Origin: Paraburkholderia sp. SG-MS1
Lineage (GTDB): Bacteria; Pseudomonadota; Gammaproteobacteria; Burkholderiales; Burkholderiaceae
Length of the DNA stretch: 47,137 nt
Direction: 5' to 3'
Assembly: GCF_012275575.1 (NCBI RefSeq)
Contig: NZ_NPIH01000091.1
Location: forward strand, 1-47,137
Shown one piece after another: positions 36,513-44,021 of the stretch. The notes under the pieces were generated by a model. The model ran no database searches and was not told the origin of the DNA. It saw only the letters and a list, made by a program, of their open reading frames with translations. The position numbers and the translations under genes are program-made. Within the stretch, counting starts at the first letter, position 1, and the number at the start of each line of letters is the position of its first letter.

Positions 36513-37733
36513 ATGTCTCACGTCTCCAGAAGCCGGCCCGATGGCCGGCTGATTCTGTTGCTCGGTGCGCTTGCCGCATGCGGGCCGATTTCCATCGACA
36601 TGTATTTGCCGAGCCTGCCCACCATCGCGCAGGCCTTCGCGATCAGTACCGGCGCGGCCCAGGCGACGCTCACGAGTTTCATGTTCGGCTTTTCGATCGG
36701 CATGCTGCTGTACGGCCCGCTGTCTGATACATATGGACGGCGGCCGGTGCTGCTAGGCGGCATCGTCATGTATGCGCTGGCGAGCGTGGCGTGCGCGCTG
36801 TCGTTCTCGATCGGCGCGCTGGTGATGTTCCGCTTCGTGCAGGCGCTCGGCGCGGGCGCGGCGTCGGTGCTCGCGCGTGCGATTGCGCGCGACGCGCACG
36901 GGCCGACCGATGCCGCCCGCGTGCTGTCGATGCTCGCGATCGTCACGTCGATCGGTCCGTTGCTCGCGCCACTGATCGGCGGGCAGCTGCTGCTGCTCGG
37001 TGGCTGGCGCGTGGTGTTCGTCGTGCTGACGCTGTTCGGCGCGATGTGCGCCGTGACCGCTTTCTTCAAGGTGCCGGAAACATGGCCGCGCGAAAAGCGC
37101 GCGCAGTCGGCGCTGCTGACATCGTTCGGCGCGTACGGCAAGCTGCTGCGCGATCCGGTCGCGTGGGGGCATATGCTGTGCGGCGGCATGGCATTCGCAT
37201 CGATGTTCGCCTACATCACGGCGACGCCGTTCGTGTACATCGAGTATTTCCACGTGTCGGCGCAGCATTACGGGTTCCTGTTCGCGTTGAACATCGTCGG
37301 CATCATGTTCGGCAACTTTCTGAACACGCGTCTGGTCGGCCGGCTCGGCTCGCTGCCGATCATCTCCTTTGCGGCGACCGTGAGCTGCGTAGCTTCGCTG
37401 TTCGTCTGTCTCGTATCGCTGACCGGATGGGGCGGCTTGTGGTCGATCGTGTTCGGTCTGTTCTTCGTGGTGGGCGTGGTGGGTGTGCTGTCCGCCAATT
37501 GCACGACCGATCTGATGCACCGTTATCCGCTGAACGCCGGCGCCGCGGCCGCCGTGTTCGGCGCGGTGCAACTGGCGCTCGGCGCGTTGTCGAGCCTCGC
37601 GGTCGGACTATGGCAGGACGGTTCACCGCGAGGCATGGGTATCGTGGTCGGCGTCGCCGGTTCGTTGTGCTATGTCGGGCGGATGCTGGTTGTGCGGTGG
37701 CATGGGACGAAGGCGCCTGCGGCGGTTGTGTGA
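36513..37733 (+). CDS. Bcr/CflA-type multidrug MFS exporter
   Basis: 406 aa from ATG 36513, which has GGA 5 bases upstream; in-frame ATGs at 36312 and 36483 add basic, low-complexity residues and have no site. Twelve predicted helices. The DHA1 signature 'DMYLPSLPTIAQAF' in helix 1, motif A 'GPLSDTYGRRPVLLGG' and motif C-like 'SIGPLLAPLIGGQLLLLGGW' fit the Bcr/CflA group (bicyclomycin, chloramphenicol-type drugs). It should act as a proton antiporter in the inner membrane. The actual substrates are unknown. Confidence 0.93.
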   Translation: MSHVSRSRPDGRLILLLGALAACGPISIDMYLPSLPTIAQAFAISTGAAQATLTSFMFGFSIGMLLYGPLSDTYGRRPVLLGGIVMYALASVACALSFSIGALVMFRFVQALGAGAASVLARAIARDAHGPTDAARVLSMLAIVTSIGPLLAPLIGGQLLLLGGWRVVFVVLTLFGAMCAVTAFFKVPETWPREKRAQSALLTSFGAYGKLLRDPVAWGHMLCGGMAFASMFAYITATPFVYIEYFHVSAQHYGFLFALNIVGIMFGNFLNTRLVGRLGSLPIISFAATVSCVASLFVCLVSLTGWGGLWSIVFGLFFVVGVVGVLSANCTTDLMHRYPLNAGAAAAVFGAVQLALGALSSLAVGLWQDGSPRGMGIVVGVAGSLCYVGRMLVVRWHGTKAPAAVV

Positions 37734-37851
37734 CAGTTGTTCGGGGGCCTTGCCGAAGGTGAATCTGATGGATCGCCGGCATGACACATCCGCTCGTCGC
37801 TCGCAAGCCGGCGTCTCTACGGAAAACACCAGGTGTTGCGCGCGCGCGACC

Positions 37852-37878
37852 TTGCGTTTCAAATTGCATTGCTATGAT
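37852..37878 (+). promoter_or_regulatory. Possible promoter of the 76-aa gene
   Basis: TTGCGT (37852-37857) and TATGAT (37873-37878) with a short 15-base spacer, in a locally AT-rich stretch 29 bases before the start codon. Good -10, sub-optimal spacing. Confidence 0.4.
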
Positions 37879-37906
37879 GGAGTCACTGTTCCTCGGAGCG
37901 GCAATC

Positions 37907-38137
37907 ATGGCGATCAGAGACTTGATGAATGGCGAACGGCAGCATGCGGCTTTCGCCGAAGCGCAGAAGCTGGCTGACAGCGGCGCCTATCACGATTACA
38001 CGGACATCGAATACGTCTTGCGCTTTGATTATGGGTTGACCGATGTGTCGGCGCTGCTCGACAGTCAGCCAATGCATCGCGACCTGAATCGCCGTTGCGC
38101 GGATGCGCGTGAAAAGCTCGAGACGCTCAGCGTGTGA
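37907..38137 (+). CDS. Small orphan protein (76 aa), unknown
   Basis: ATG 37907 is preceded by CGGAG with an 8-base gap; the frame stays open upstream to 37781, but that part is not convincing. The protein starts 'MAIRDLMNGERQHAAFAEAQ' and has a middle part 'DYTDIEYVLRFDYGLTDVSA' with a C-terminal 'LNRRCADAREKLE'. It is acidic overall and looks helical, with no signal peptide or membrane helix. I do not recognise it. Codon positions look like real code (G/C in third positions). It may have its own promoter. Confidence 0.6.
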   Translation: MAIRDLMNGERQHAAFAEAQKLADSGAYHDYTDIEYVLRFDYGLTDVSALLDSQPMHRDLNRRCADAREKLETLSV

Positions 38138-38322
38138 CGGGCGCGGCGGATGGTCGAGCGGCTCGCGAGTTGATGCGCGTGAAGGGGCGCCGGATGCTGG
38201 CTGGTCTTCGACTCTTTGGCGCAGCGCCTCGTGCAGTGAACGCAACGGCTTGCGTGCGCGATGGCCGCGTGTCGCGTGTCCCTTCATTGCTTTCGAGCGT
38301 GACGAAGCTCGTTGCGTGACCG

Positions 38323-38344
38323 CGCGATTGTGTCGCGATTGTGT
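38323..38344. repeat. 11-bp tandem duplication (CGCGATTGTGT x2)
   Basis: Two exact copies side by side, about 65 bases upstream of the RidA gene, in a 271-base gap (38138-38408) that otherwise holds no gene or clear promoter. Confidence 0.6.
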
Positions 38345-38408
38345 GCGTCGGGGTTCATCATGTGCGCAACCCGCGTCGCCGACGCTTCGTCACCGTTGGA
38401 GTGAATTC

Positions 38409-38813
38409 ATGCCTGTTAGCCAGCACGATCCACGTCTGCCCACGACAGACAATCCCACTACGCTTGCAAAACCTGGCGGTCACTACAGCCATGTCGCGAT
38501 CGCGAACGGCTTCGTGTTCGTCTCCGGGCAATTGGCGATCAATGCGCGCGGCGACAAGCTCGCCGACGCGTCGTTCGAAGCGCAGGCCGAACAGGTTCTG
38601 GCGAACGTGCAGGCCGCTCTCGAAAGTGTCGGCAGCAGCATCGCGCAACTCGTGCAGGTGCGCGTCTATATCGTCGATGTCGAACACTGGATGAGCTTCA
38701 ACCAGATCTACACGCGCTGGGCCGGTGAGGCTCGGCCCGCGCGTGCTGTCGTGCCGGTGCCTCAACTGCATTACGGATTCAAGATCGAGGTCGAGGCGAC
38801 TGCGCTGGTTTAG
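38409..38813 (+). CDS. RidA-family deaminase
   Basis: 134 aa from ATG 38409 with GGAG 7 bases upstream; a longer frame from 38103 is not RidA-like. RidA proteins are trimeric enzymes that hydrolyse reactive enamines/imines made by PLP enzymes. The catalytic Arg is Arg112 in 'PARAVVPVPQL', and 'FVFVSGQLAINARGDKLAD' and 'YGFKIEVEATA' fit the family. It belongs to the broader RidA/YjgF group; no PLP gene lies beside it (one is at 23238, one at 28562), so its physiological imine is unknown. Confidence 0.92.
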   Translation: MPVSQHDPRLPTTDNPTTLAKPGGHYSHVAIANGFVFVSGQLAINARGDKLADASFEAQAEQVLANVQAALESVGSSIAQLVQVRVYIVDVEHWMSFNQIYTRWAGEARPARAVVPVPQLHYGFKIEVEATALV

Positions 38814-38923
38814 ATCGTGGCGTTTGCGTCGAGGAGGGCGCAGCCGAACACATTCGGGGCAGGGGATGTGTGCTTACTGCATGGGCACCATGCAATCTTG
38901 CGTGACGTTACGCGGCACAAATG

Positions 38924-38947
38924 AAAACGGGCCTACTGGCCCGTTTT
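38924..38947. terminator. Terminator between RidA gene and tRNA-Ser
   Basis: AAAACGGGCC (38924-38933) is inverted at 38938-38947 around TACT, with T-runs on both strands. It ends tRNA-Ser on the minus strand and may also stop RidA transcription. Confidence 0.88.
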
Positions 38948-38956
38948 CTGATGTTC

Positions 38957-39046
38957 TGGCGGAGGCGGTGAGATTCGAACTCACGGAAAGATTGCTCCTT
39001 CGCCGGTTTTCAAGACCGGTGCCTTAAACCACTCGGCCACACCTCC
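38957..39046 (-). tRNA. tRNA-Ser (anticodon UGA)
   Basis: A 90-base class II tRNA read from GGAGGTG (39046) to CCA (38957). The anticodon stem CCGGT/ACCGG encloses CTTGAAA (anticodon TGA), followed by a long variable arm and a T arm with GTTCGAATC. CCA is encoded. It is 55 bases past hemW on the same strand. Confidence 0.97.
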
Positions 39047-39101
39047 AAGCCCGAAATTGTAACCTGAAAAACCCCCGCTGCGGTGCTCAGTCGATCGGCA
39101 A

Positions 39102-40331
39102 TCACTGCGGATCTTTCAGAAACAGCGCTTGCAGATCGTTCAGGAACGCCTGGCCGAGCGGCGTGGGCGCGATCTTCTCGTGGTCGCGTGTGATCAGCTT
39201 GCGTTTTTCGGCTTCCTGCAACGCCGGTTCGATTGACGTCATCGACAGCCCCGTGCGCTCGATGAACCGGTGCACCGGAAATCCTTCCACCAGACGCAGC
39301 GCGTTCAGCATGAACTCGAACGGCAAATCGCGCGGCGCGACTTCGTGCTCTTCCTGCACTGCCCTGCCCGCCTTCGCCTGCTCGATGAACGTGGTCGGAT
39401 GTTTGTAGCGCGCCTGGCGCAGCACGCGATTCGGAAACGACAGCTTCGTATGCGCGCCGGCACCGATGCCGAGATAGTCGCCGAAGCGCCAGTAGTTCAG
39501 ATTGTGCTTGCTCTGCCGATGCGGCTGCGCATACGCCGACACCTCATAGCGCTCGTAGCCGGCGGCCGTCGTGCGTTCGTGGATCCAGTCCTGCATGTCG
39601 GCGGACGCGTCGTCGTCGGGCAACGCGGGCGGGAATTTCGCAAACAACGTGTTCGGTTCGAGCGTCAGGTGATACAGCGACAGATGCGGCGGCGCGAAGG
39701 AGAGCGCCGTGTCGATATCGGCTTGGCATTCGGCGAGCGTCTGCCCCGGCAGCGCGAACATCAGATCGAGGTTGAAGTTGTCGAACGTGGTCGCGGCGAC
39801 TTCGACCGCGTGGCGCGCTTGCGCCGCGTCGTGAATCCGGCCGAGTGCCTTCAGATGCGCTTCATTGAAACTCTGGATCCCGACCGACAGCCGGTTCACG
39901 CCGCTCGCGCGAAACTGCGCGAACTTGTCGGCCTCGAACGTGCCGGGGTTGGCTTCGAGCGTGATCTCCGCGTCGGCGTCGAGCGGCAGCAGCGCGCGGA
40001 TATCCGACAGCATCCGGTCGAGACCCGCCGCCGACAACAGGCTGGGTGTGCCCCCACCGATGAACACCGTATGCACCTGGCGACCCCAGATCAGCGGCAG
40101 CGCCATCTCGAGGTCCGCGCGCAATGCGTCGAGGTAATCGTTCTCCGGAAACGTCTCGCCTTTCCACTCGTGCGAGTTGAAATCACAATAGGGACACTTG
40201 CGTACGCACCACGGAAAATGCACATACAGCGCCAATGGCGGTAGCGATGTCAGCCGGATACTGCCCGGCGAGGTGAACGCCTTGATGACGCCGTTGCCGA
40301 TGTCGGCGGGCGCCGGCCTGATCGGAATCAC
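39102..40331 (-). CDS. hemW: Radical-SAM haem chaperone HemW
   Basis: 409 aa. Cys42-x3-Cys46-x2-Cys49 in 'WCVRKCPYCDF' binds the 4Fe-4S cluster. It lacks the fourth Cys of true HemN (see 15087-16472), which marks HemW, a haem-binding chaperone rather than a coproporphyrinogen oxidase. 'FIGGGTPSLL', 'VGIQSFNEAHLKALGRIHD' and 'WRFGDYLGIGAGAHTKL' are typical. Its start overlaps the rdgB stop by 4 bases in the rph-rdgB-hemW unit. Confidence 0.95.
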   Translation of the reverse strand: MIPIRPAPADIGNGVIKAFTSPGSIRLTSLPPLALYVHFPWCVRKCPYCDFNSHEWKGETFPENDYLDALRADLEMALPLIWGRQVHTVFIGGGTPSLLSAAGLDRMLSDIRALLPLDADAEITLEANPGTFEADKFAQFRASGVNRLSVGIQSFNEAHLKALGRIHDAAQARHAVEVAATTFDNFNLDLMFALPGQTLAECQADIDTALSFAPPHLSLYHLTLEPNTLFAKFPPALPDDDASADMQDWIHERTTAAGYERYEVSAYAQPHRQSKHNLNYWRFGDYLGIGAGAHTKLSFPNRVLRQARYKHPTTFIEQAKAGRAVQEEHEVAPRDLPFEFMLNALRLVEGFPVHRFIERTGLSMTSIEPALQEAEKRKLITRDHEKIAPTPLGQAFLNDLQALFLKDPQ

Positions 40332-40975
40332 GCTTCCTCCGGGAGGCGCGCAAGCAGGTGCCGCAACGCAATCGCACGATGGCTGCTGGCGTTTTTCACC
40401 GCGGGCGCCAACTCGGCGGCGCTCGCGTTCAACGACGGCAAAAAGAAGTACGGGTCGTAGCCGAAGCCATGTTCGCCGCGCGGCGCAGCGAGAATTTCGC
40501 CCTGCCAGCGGCCTTCGGCGATCAGCGGTTCGGGATCGTCCGCGTGACGCACGAGCGCGAGCACGCAGTAGTAATAGCCTCGCCGATCGGTTTCACCCTG
40601 CAACGCGGCGACGAGGCGCGCGTTATTCGCCGCGTCGCTTTTCTCGCCGCCGGCGAGCTGCGCGTAGCGCGCCGAGTACACACCCGGCGCGCCGCGCAAT
40701 GCGCGCACACACAGACCGGAGTCGTCGGCGAGCGCGGGCAGGCCGGTGAGCTTCGCCGCATGACGCGCCTTCGCCAGCGCGTTTTCGACGAAGGTCGGAT
40801 GCGGCTCCTCTGCTTCCGGCACGTTCAGCGTGCTCTGGGCAATCAGCTCGATGCCGGCCGCGTCGAGCAGCGCCGCGAACTCGCGCAGCTTGCCCGCGTT
40901 GTTCGACGCCAGCACGACTTTCTTCAACGCCGCGCCTGATGCATGCGCGCCGTCGTCTTGACGAACCTCATTCAC
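40328..40975 (-). CDS. rdgB: dITP/XTP pyrophosphatase
   Basis: 215 aa of the HAM1/RdgB family. It hydrolyses non-canonical purine triphosphates (dITP, ITP, XTP), keeping them out of DNA and RNA. '[20 protein letters not shown]' at the N-terminus, '[20 protein letters not shown]' and '[16 protein letters not shown]' near the C-terminus, and the final '[14 protein letters not shown]' are conserved. It overlaps rph by 8 bases and hemW by 4 bases, so the three are cotranslated. Confidence 0.96.
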   Translation of the reverse strand: MNEVRQDDGAHASGAALKKVVLASNNAGKLREFAALLDAAGIELIAQSTLNVPEAEEPHPTFVENALAKARHAAKLTGLPALADDSGLCVRALRGAPGVYSARYAQLAGGEKSDAANNARLVAALQGETDRRGYYYCVLALVRHADDPEPLIAEGRWQGEILAAPRGEHGFGYDPYFFLPSLNASAAELAPAVKNASSHRAIALRHLLARLPEEA

Positions 40976-41708
40976 TCTTTTGCTCCAGCGCTTCTTTCTG
41001 CCTGGCGATCAGCGTGTTGATGCCGTCGCTCGCCAGATCCAGCAGCGCGTTCATTTCGTCGCGCGAGAACGGCACGCCCTCGGCGGTGCCCTGGATTTCG
41101 ACGAAGCCGCCTGCGCCCGTCATCACCACGTTCATGTCGGTGTCGCACTGCGAGTCTTCGTCGTAATCGAGGTCGAGCACCGGCAGCCCGTCGTACACGC
41201 CGACCGAGATGGCCGCGACGTAGTCGGTGATCGGCGAGCTTTCGATGCGGCCCGTGGTCAGCAGTTTCGCCACCGCGTCATGCGCGGCCACGAACGCGCC
41301 GGTGATGCTGGCCGTGCGTGTGCCGCCGTCGGCCTGGATCACGTCGCAATCGATGTGCAACGTGCGCGCGCCGAGCTTCTCGAGATCGAACACCGAGCGC
41401 AGCGCGCGGCCGATCAGCCGCTGGATTTCCTGGGTGCGCCCGGTCTGCTTGCCGCGCGCCGCCTCGCGGTCGCTGCGCGTATGCGTGGCGCGCGGCAGCA
41501 TGCCGTATTCGGCGGTGAGCCAGCCTTGGCCGCGGTCGCGCAGGAACGACGGCACGCTCTCGGCGATGCTCGCGGTGCAGATCACTTTCGTGTCGCCGAA
41601 TTCGACCAGCACCGAGCCCTCCGCGTGCTTCGTGTAGTGGCGCGTGATGCGCACGTCGCGCAGCTGAGTGGCCTGGCGGCCGCTGGGGCGTTGGGTGTCG
41701 TTGGTCAT
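40968..41708 (-). CDS. rph: Ribonuclease PH
   Basis: 246 aa from the ATG at 41708; the frame extends far upstream over yicC on the other strand, which is a shadow. It is a phosphorolytic 3'-5' exoribonuclease that trims tRNA 3' ends. '[20 protein letters not shown]', '[20 protein letters not shown]', '[18 protein letters not shown]' and '[20 protein letters not shown]' are family sequences. First gene of the minus-strand unit, divergent from yicC across 324 bases. Confidence 0.97.
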   Translation of the reverse strand: MTNDTQRPSGRQATQLRDVRITRHYTKHAEGSVLVEFGDTKVICTASIAESVPSFLRDRGQGWLTAEYGMLPRATHTRSDREAARGKQTGRTQEIQRLIGRALRSVFDLEKLGARTLHIDCDVIQADGGTRTASITGAFVAAHDAVAKLLTTGRIESSPITDYVAAISVGVYDGLPVLDLDYDEDSQCDTDMNVVMTGAGGFVEIQGTAEGVPFSRDEMNALLDLASDGINTLIARQKEALEQKSE

Positions 41709-41934
41709 GTTGGATCGGTCAGGAAGAAATGCGGAGGGAAACCGCGATTTTACAGCCGATCGACGGGCGCGGTCAGCCGCGCGCATTGCCGATGGACGGC
41801 AGTGACGCGCGACGAGCGGCAGTGCAGGGCGGCGGGCCGGGCCAAATGGCATCGTCGATGTCGAGTCACTGCGCGGGCCCACTGAGCGCTCGCCCGCATG
41901 CACGCTCGCTCGCGGGGGAAGTCGTCGCCAAAAA

Positions 41935-41943
41935 TGGGATAAT
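41935..41943 (+). promoter_or_regulatory. Extended -10 element upstream of yicC
   Basis: TGGGATAAT (41935-41943) matches an extended -10 (TGn-GATAAT), 90 bases before the yicC start, in the 324-base divergent gap with rph (41709-42032). No clear -35 is seen. The rest of the gap is GC-rich and holds no gene. Confidence 0.45.
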
Positions 41944-42032
41944 GCCGATTCTCCGCCCCGCGTCTCGTACACGCCGGGCGATTTGCCTCTCAGGCCGGCG
42001 TCGAACGCATGGCCGCAATCGCGAGAAATACG

Positions 42033-42956
42033 ATGATCTACAGCATGACTGGCTATGCGAGCGCTACGCGCGAACTCGTCGCGGCTTCGGGGACAGGCGG
42101 CGTGAGCGTGTCGGTCGAATTGCGCACGGTGAATTCGCGCTTTCTCGATCTGAATTTCCGCATGCCGGAAGACGTGCGTGTCTGCGAGCCGACGCTGCGT
42201 GAAATGCTGATGAACAAGCTGTCGCGCGGCAAGGTGGATATCCGCATCAACCTGCAACGCAGCGAACAGTCGGCGAACGCGGGCGCGATCAATCGCGACG
42301 CGCTCACGCAGCTCGCACTGCTCGAACGCACGGTGCTCTCGACATTCCCCGAAGCGGGCCGCCTGCGCACCGGCGAGATTCTGCGCTGGCCGGGCGTGCT
42401 GGCCGAAAGCGGCGTGGCGCCGGAAGTGCTGCGCGACGCGGTGCTCGCGTGCGGCAAGCAGGCGATCACCGATCTGATCGACGTGCGGGCTCGCGAAGGC
42501 GCGCAACTCGCCACGATGCTGCTCGCCAACGTCACCGAAATGGAAACGATCGTCACGAAGATCACGCCGCTCGTGCCGGAACTGATTACGAGGCACCAGC
42601 AGAAGATCGTCGAACGGTTGCAGGAAGCGCTCGGCATCGCCGCGCCGGACACGGCCGCCACGATCGTTTCGCGCGAAGAGATCAACGAGCGGATTCGCCA
42701 GGAAGTGACGATGTACGGCATCCGTATCGACATTGCCGAAGAACTGTCGCGCCTCACGGCTCACCTGAACGAAACGCGTCACGTGATCGAGAAGGGCGGC
42801 AAGGTCGGCAAGCGGCTCGACTTCATGATGCAGGAGCTGAACCGCGAGGCGAACACGCTGGGCTCGAAGGCGGCGGCCAAGGAACTCGCGGATTCGTCGA
42901 TGACCCTGAAGCTGCTCATCGAACAGATGCGCGAGCAAGTACAGAATCTGGAATAA
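42033..42956 (+). CDS. yicC: YicC-family endoribonuclease
   Basis: 307 aa from ATG 42033 ('[14 protein letters not shown]'); an in-frame ATG at 42009 has no ribosome site, while GAGA lies 7 bases before 42033. The YicC N-terminal part includes '[20 protein letters not shown]' and the C-terminal DUF1732 ends with '[20 protein letters not shown]'. The E. coli protein is an endoribonuclease that promotes decay of the sRNA RyhB. It is followed by gmk after 17 bases, the usual yicC-gmk pair. Confidence 0.95.
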   Translation: MIYSMTGYASATRELVAASGTGGVSVSVELRTVNSRFLDLNFRMPEDVRVCEPTLREMLMNKLSRGKVDIRINLQRSEQSANAGAINRDALTQLALLERTVLSTFPEAGRLRTGEILRWPGVLAESGVAPEVLRDAVLACGKQAITDLIDVRAREGAQLATMLLANVTEMETIVTKITPLVPELITRHQQKIVERLQEALGIAAPDTAATIVSREEINERIRQEVTMYGIRIDIAEELSRLTAHLNETRHVIEKGGKVGKRLDFMMQELNREANTLGSKAAAKELADSSMTLKLLIEQMREQVQNLE

Positions 42957-42973
42957 AGCTGGACACCACCGAC

Positions 42974-43657
42974 ATGATCGATCACCACACACGCGAAAGC
43001 GGCGCTCCGCGCAATCCGTACGCCGGCGCTTATCCCGGCAATCTGTTCATGGTCGTCGCGCCTTCGGGCGCGGGCAAGTCGACGCTCGTGAACGCATTGC
43101 TCGCCGGCGACGACGCGATCCGCCTGTCGATCTCGTACACGACGCGCCCGCCGCGTCCGAAGGAGCAGGACGGCGAGCACTATCACTTCACCAGCGTCGA
43201 CGACTTCATGAAGCGTCACGACGAGGGCGAGTTTCTCGAAAGCGCGGAAGTGCACGGCAACTACTATGGCACGTCGCGCGTATGGATCGAGGAACAGATG
43301 AAGAGCGGCCACGACGTGTTGCTCGAAATCGACTGGCAGGGCGCACAGCAGGTGAAAAAGCAGTTTCACAACGCGGTCGAAATTTTCATCCTGCCGCCGT
43401 CGCTCGACGCGCTCGAAGAGCGTCTGAAAAAGCGCGGCCAGGACGAGCCGAACGTGATCACGCGGCGCCTGCTGGCAGCCGGTAGCGAGATGGCGCACGC
43501 GGCCGAAGCGGAGTACGTCGTGATCAACGAGAACTTCGATCGCGCATTGAGCGAACTGCAGTGCCTCGTCGCCGCCACGCGTTCGCGCTTCGCCTCGCAG
43601 TACGCGCGTCACACGCAGCTTTTCGTGCAGCTCGGCATTCACCTGCCGCACGCTTGA
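42974..43657 (+). CDS. gmk: Guanylate kinase
   Basis: 227 aa. It phosphorylates GMP to GDP with ATP. The P-loop 'APSGAGKST' is at 29-37, after an N-terminal extension of about 20 residues. '[20 protein letters not shown]' and '[14 protein letters not shown]' fit the family. The gene lies between yicC and rpoZ, linking it with the (p)ppGpp gene that follows, since GDP/GTP are substrates of that pathway. Confidence 0.97.
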   Translation: MIDHHTRESGAPRNPYAGAYPGNLFMVVAPSGAGKSTLVNALLAGDDAIRLSISYTTRPPRPKEQDGEHYHFTSVDDFMKRHDEGEFLESAEVHGNYYGTSRVWIEEQMKSGHDVLLEIDWQGAQQVKKQFHNAVEIFILPPSLDALEERLKKRGQDEPNVITRRLLAAGSEMAHAAEAEYVVINENFDRALSELQCLVAATRSRFASQYARHTQLFVQLGIHLPHA

Positions 43658-43684
43658 GCGCGGCGTTGTGCCGAGCACATAAGG

Positions 43685-43690
43685 TAGAAT
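43685..43690 (+). promoter_or_regulatory. Possible -10 box of rpoZ
   Basis: TAGAAT 28 bases before the rpoZ start; the hexamer 17 bases upstream (GGCGTT) is a poor -35. A secondary promoter for rpoZ-spoT inside the unit is plausible. Confidence 0.3.
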
Positions 43691-43717
43691 AAGCAACATA
43701 CTGAGAAGGAACCCAAC

Positions 43718-43921
43718 ATGGCCCGCATTACCGTCGAAGACTGCCTCAAACAGATCCCGAACCGTTTCGAACTCGCGCTTGCCGCAACCTATCGCGCGCG
43801 TCAGCTCGCTCAAGGCCACACGCCGAAGATCGAAAGCCGCGACAAGCCCACCGTCGTCGCGCTGCGCGAAATCGCATCCGGCCAGGTCGGTGTCGAAATG
43901 CTGAAGAAGGTGCCGGTTTAA
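43718..43921 (+). CDS. rpoZ: RNA polymerase omega subunit
   Basis: 67 aa, typical of betaproteobacterial omega. '[20 protein letters not shown]' followed by '[13 protein letters not shown]' is diagnostic. It helps assemble the beta' subunit and forms part of a ppGpp site on RNA polymerase, which fits its place directly before spoT. AAGGAA lies 8 bases upstream of the ATG. Confidence 0.98.
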   Translation: MARITVEDCLKQIPNRFELALAATYRARQLAQGHTPKIESRDKPTVVALREIASGQVGVEMLKKVPV

Positions 43922-44021
43922 GGCGCAGTGTTCCGTTTTCGATTGCCACGTATTTGCCACACCCAGTTGCATCAATAACGTACAGACCGGCGTCCAACCC
44001 TAACCCGCTACGGAGGCGACC

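Noticed and set aside
40968..42992. A 674-aa minus-strand frame
   Set aside because: Only its last 246 residues are ribonuclease PH; the rest is the antisense shadow of yicC, common in GC-rich DNA.
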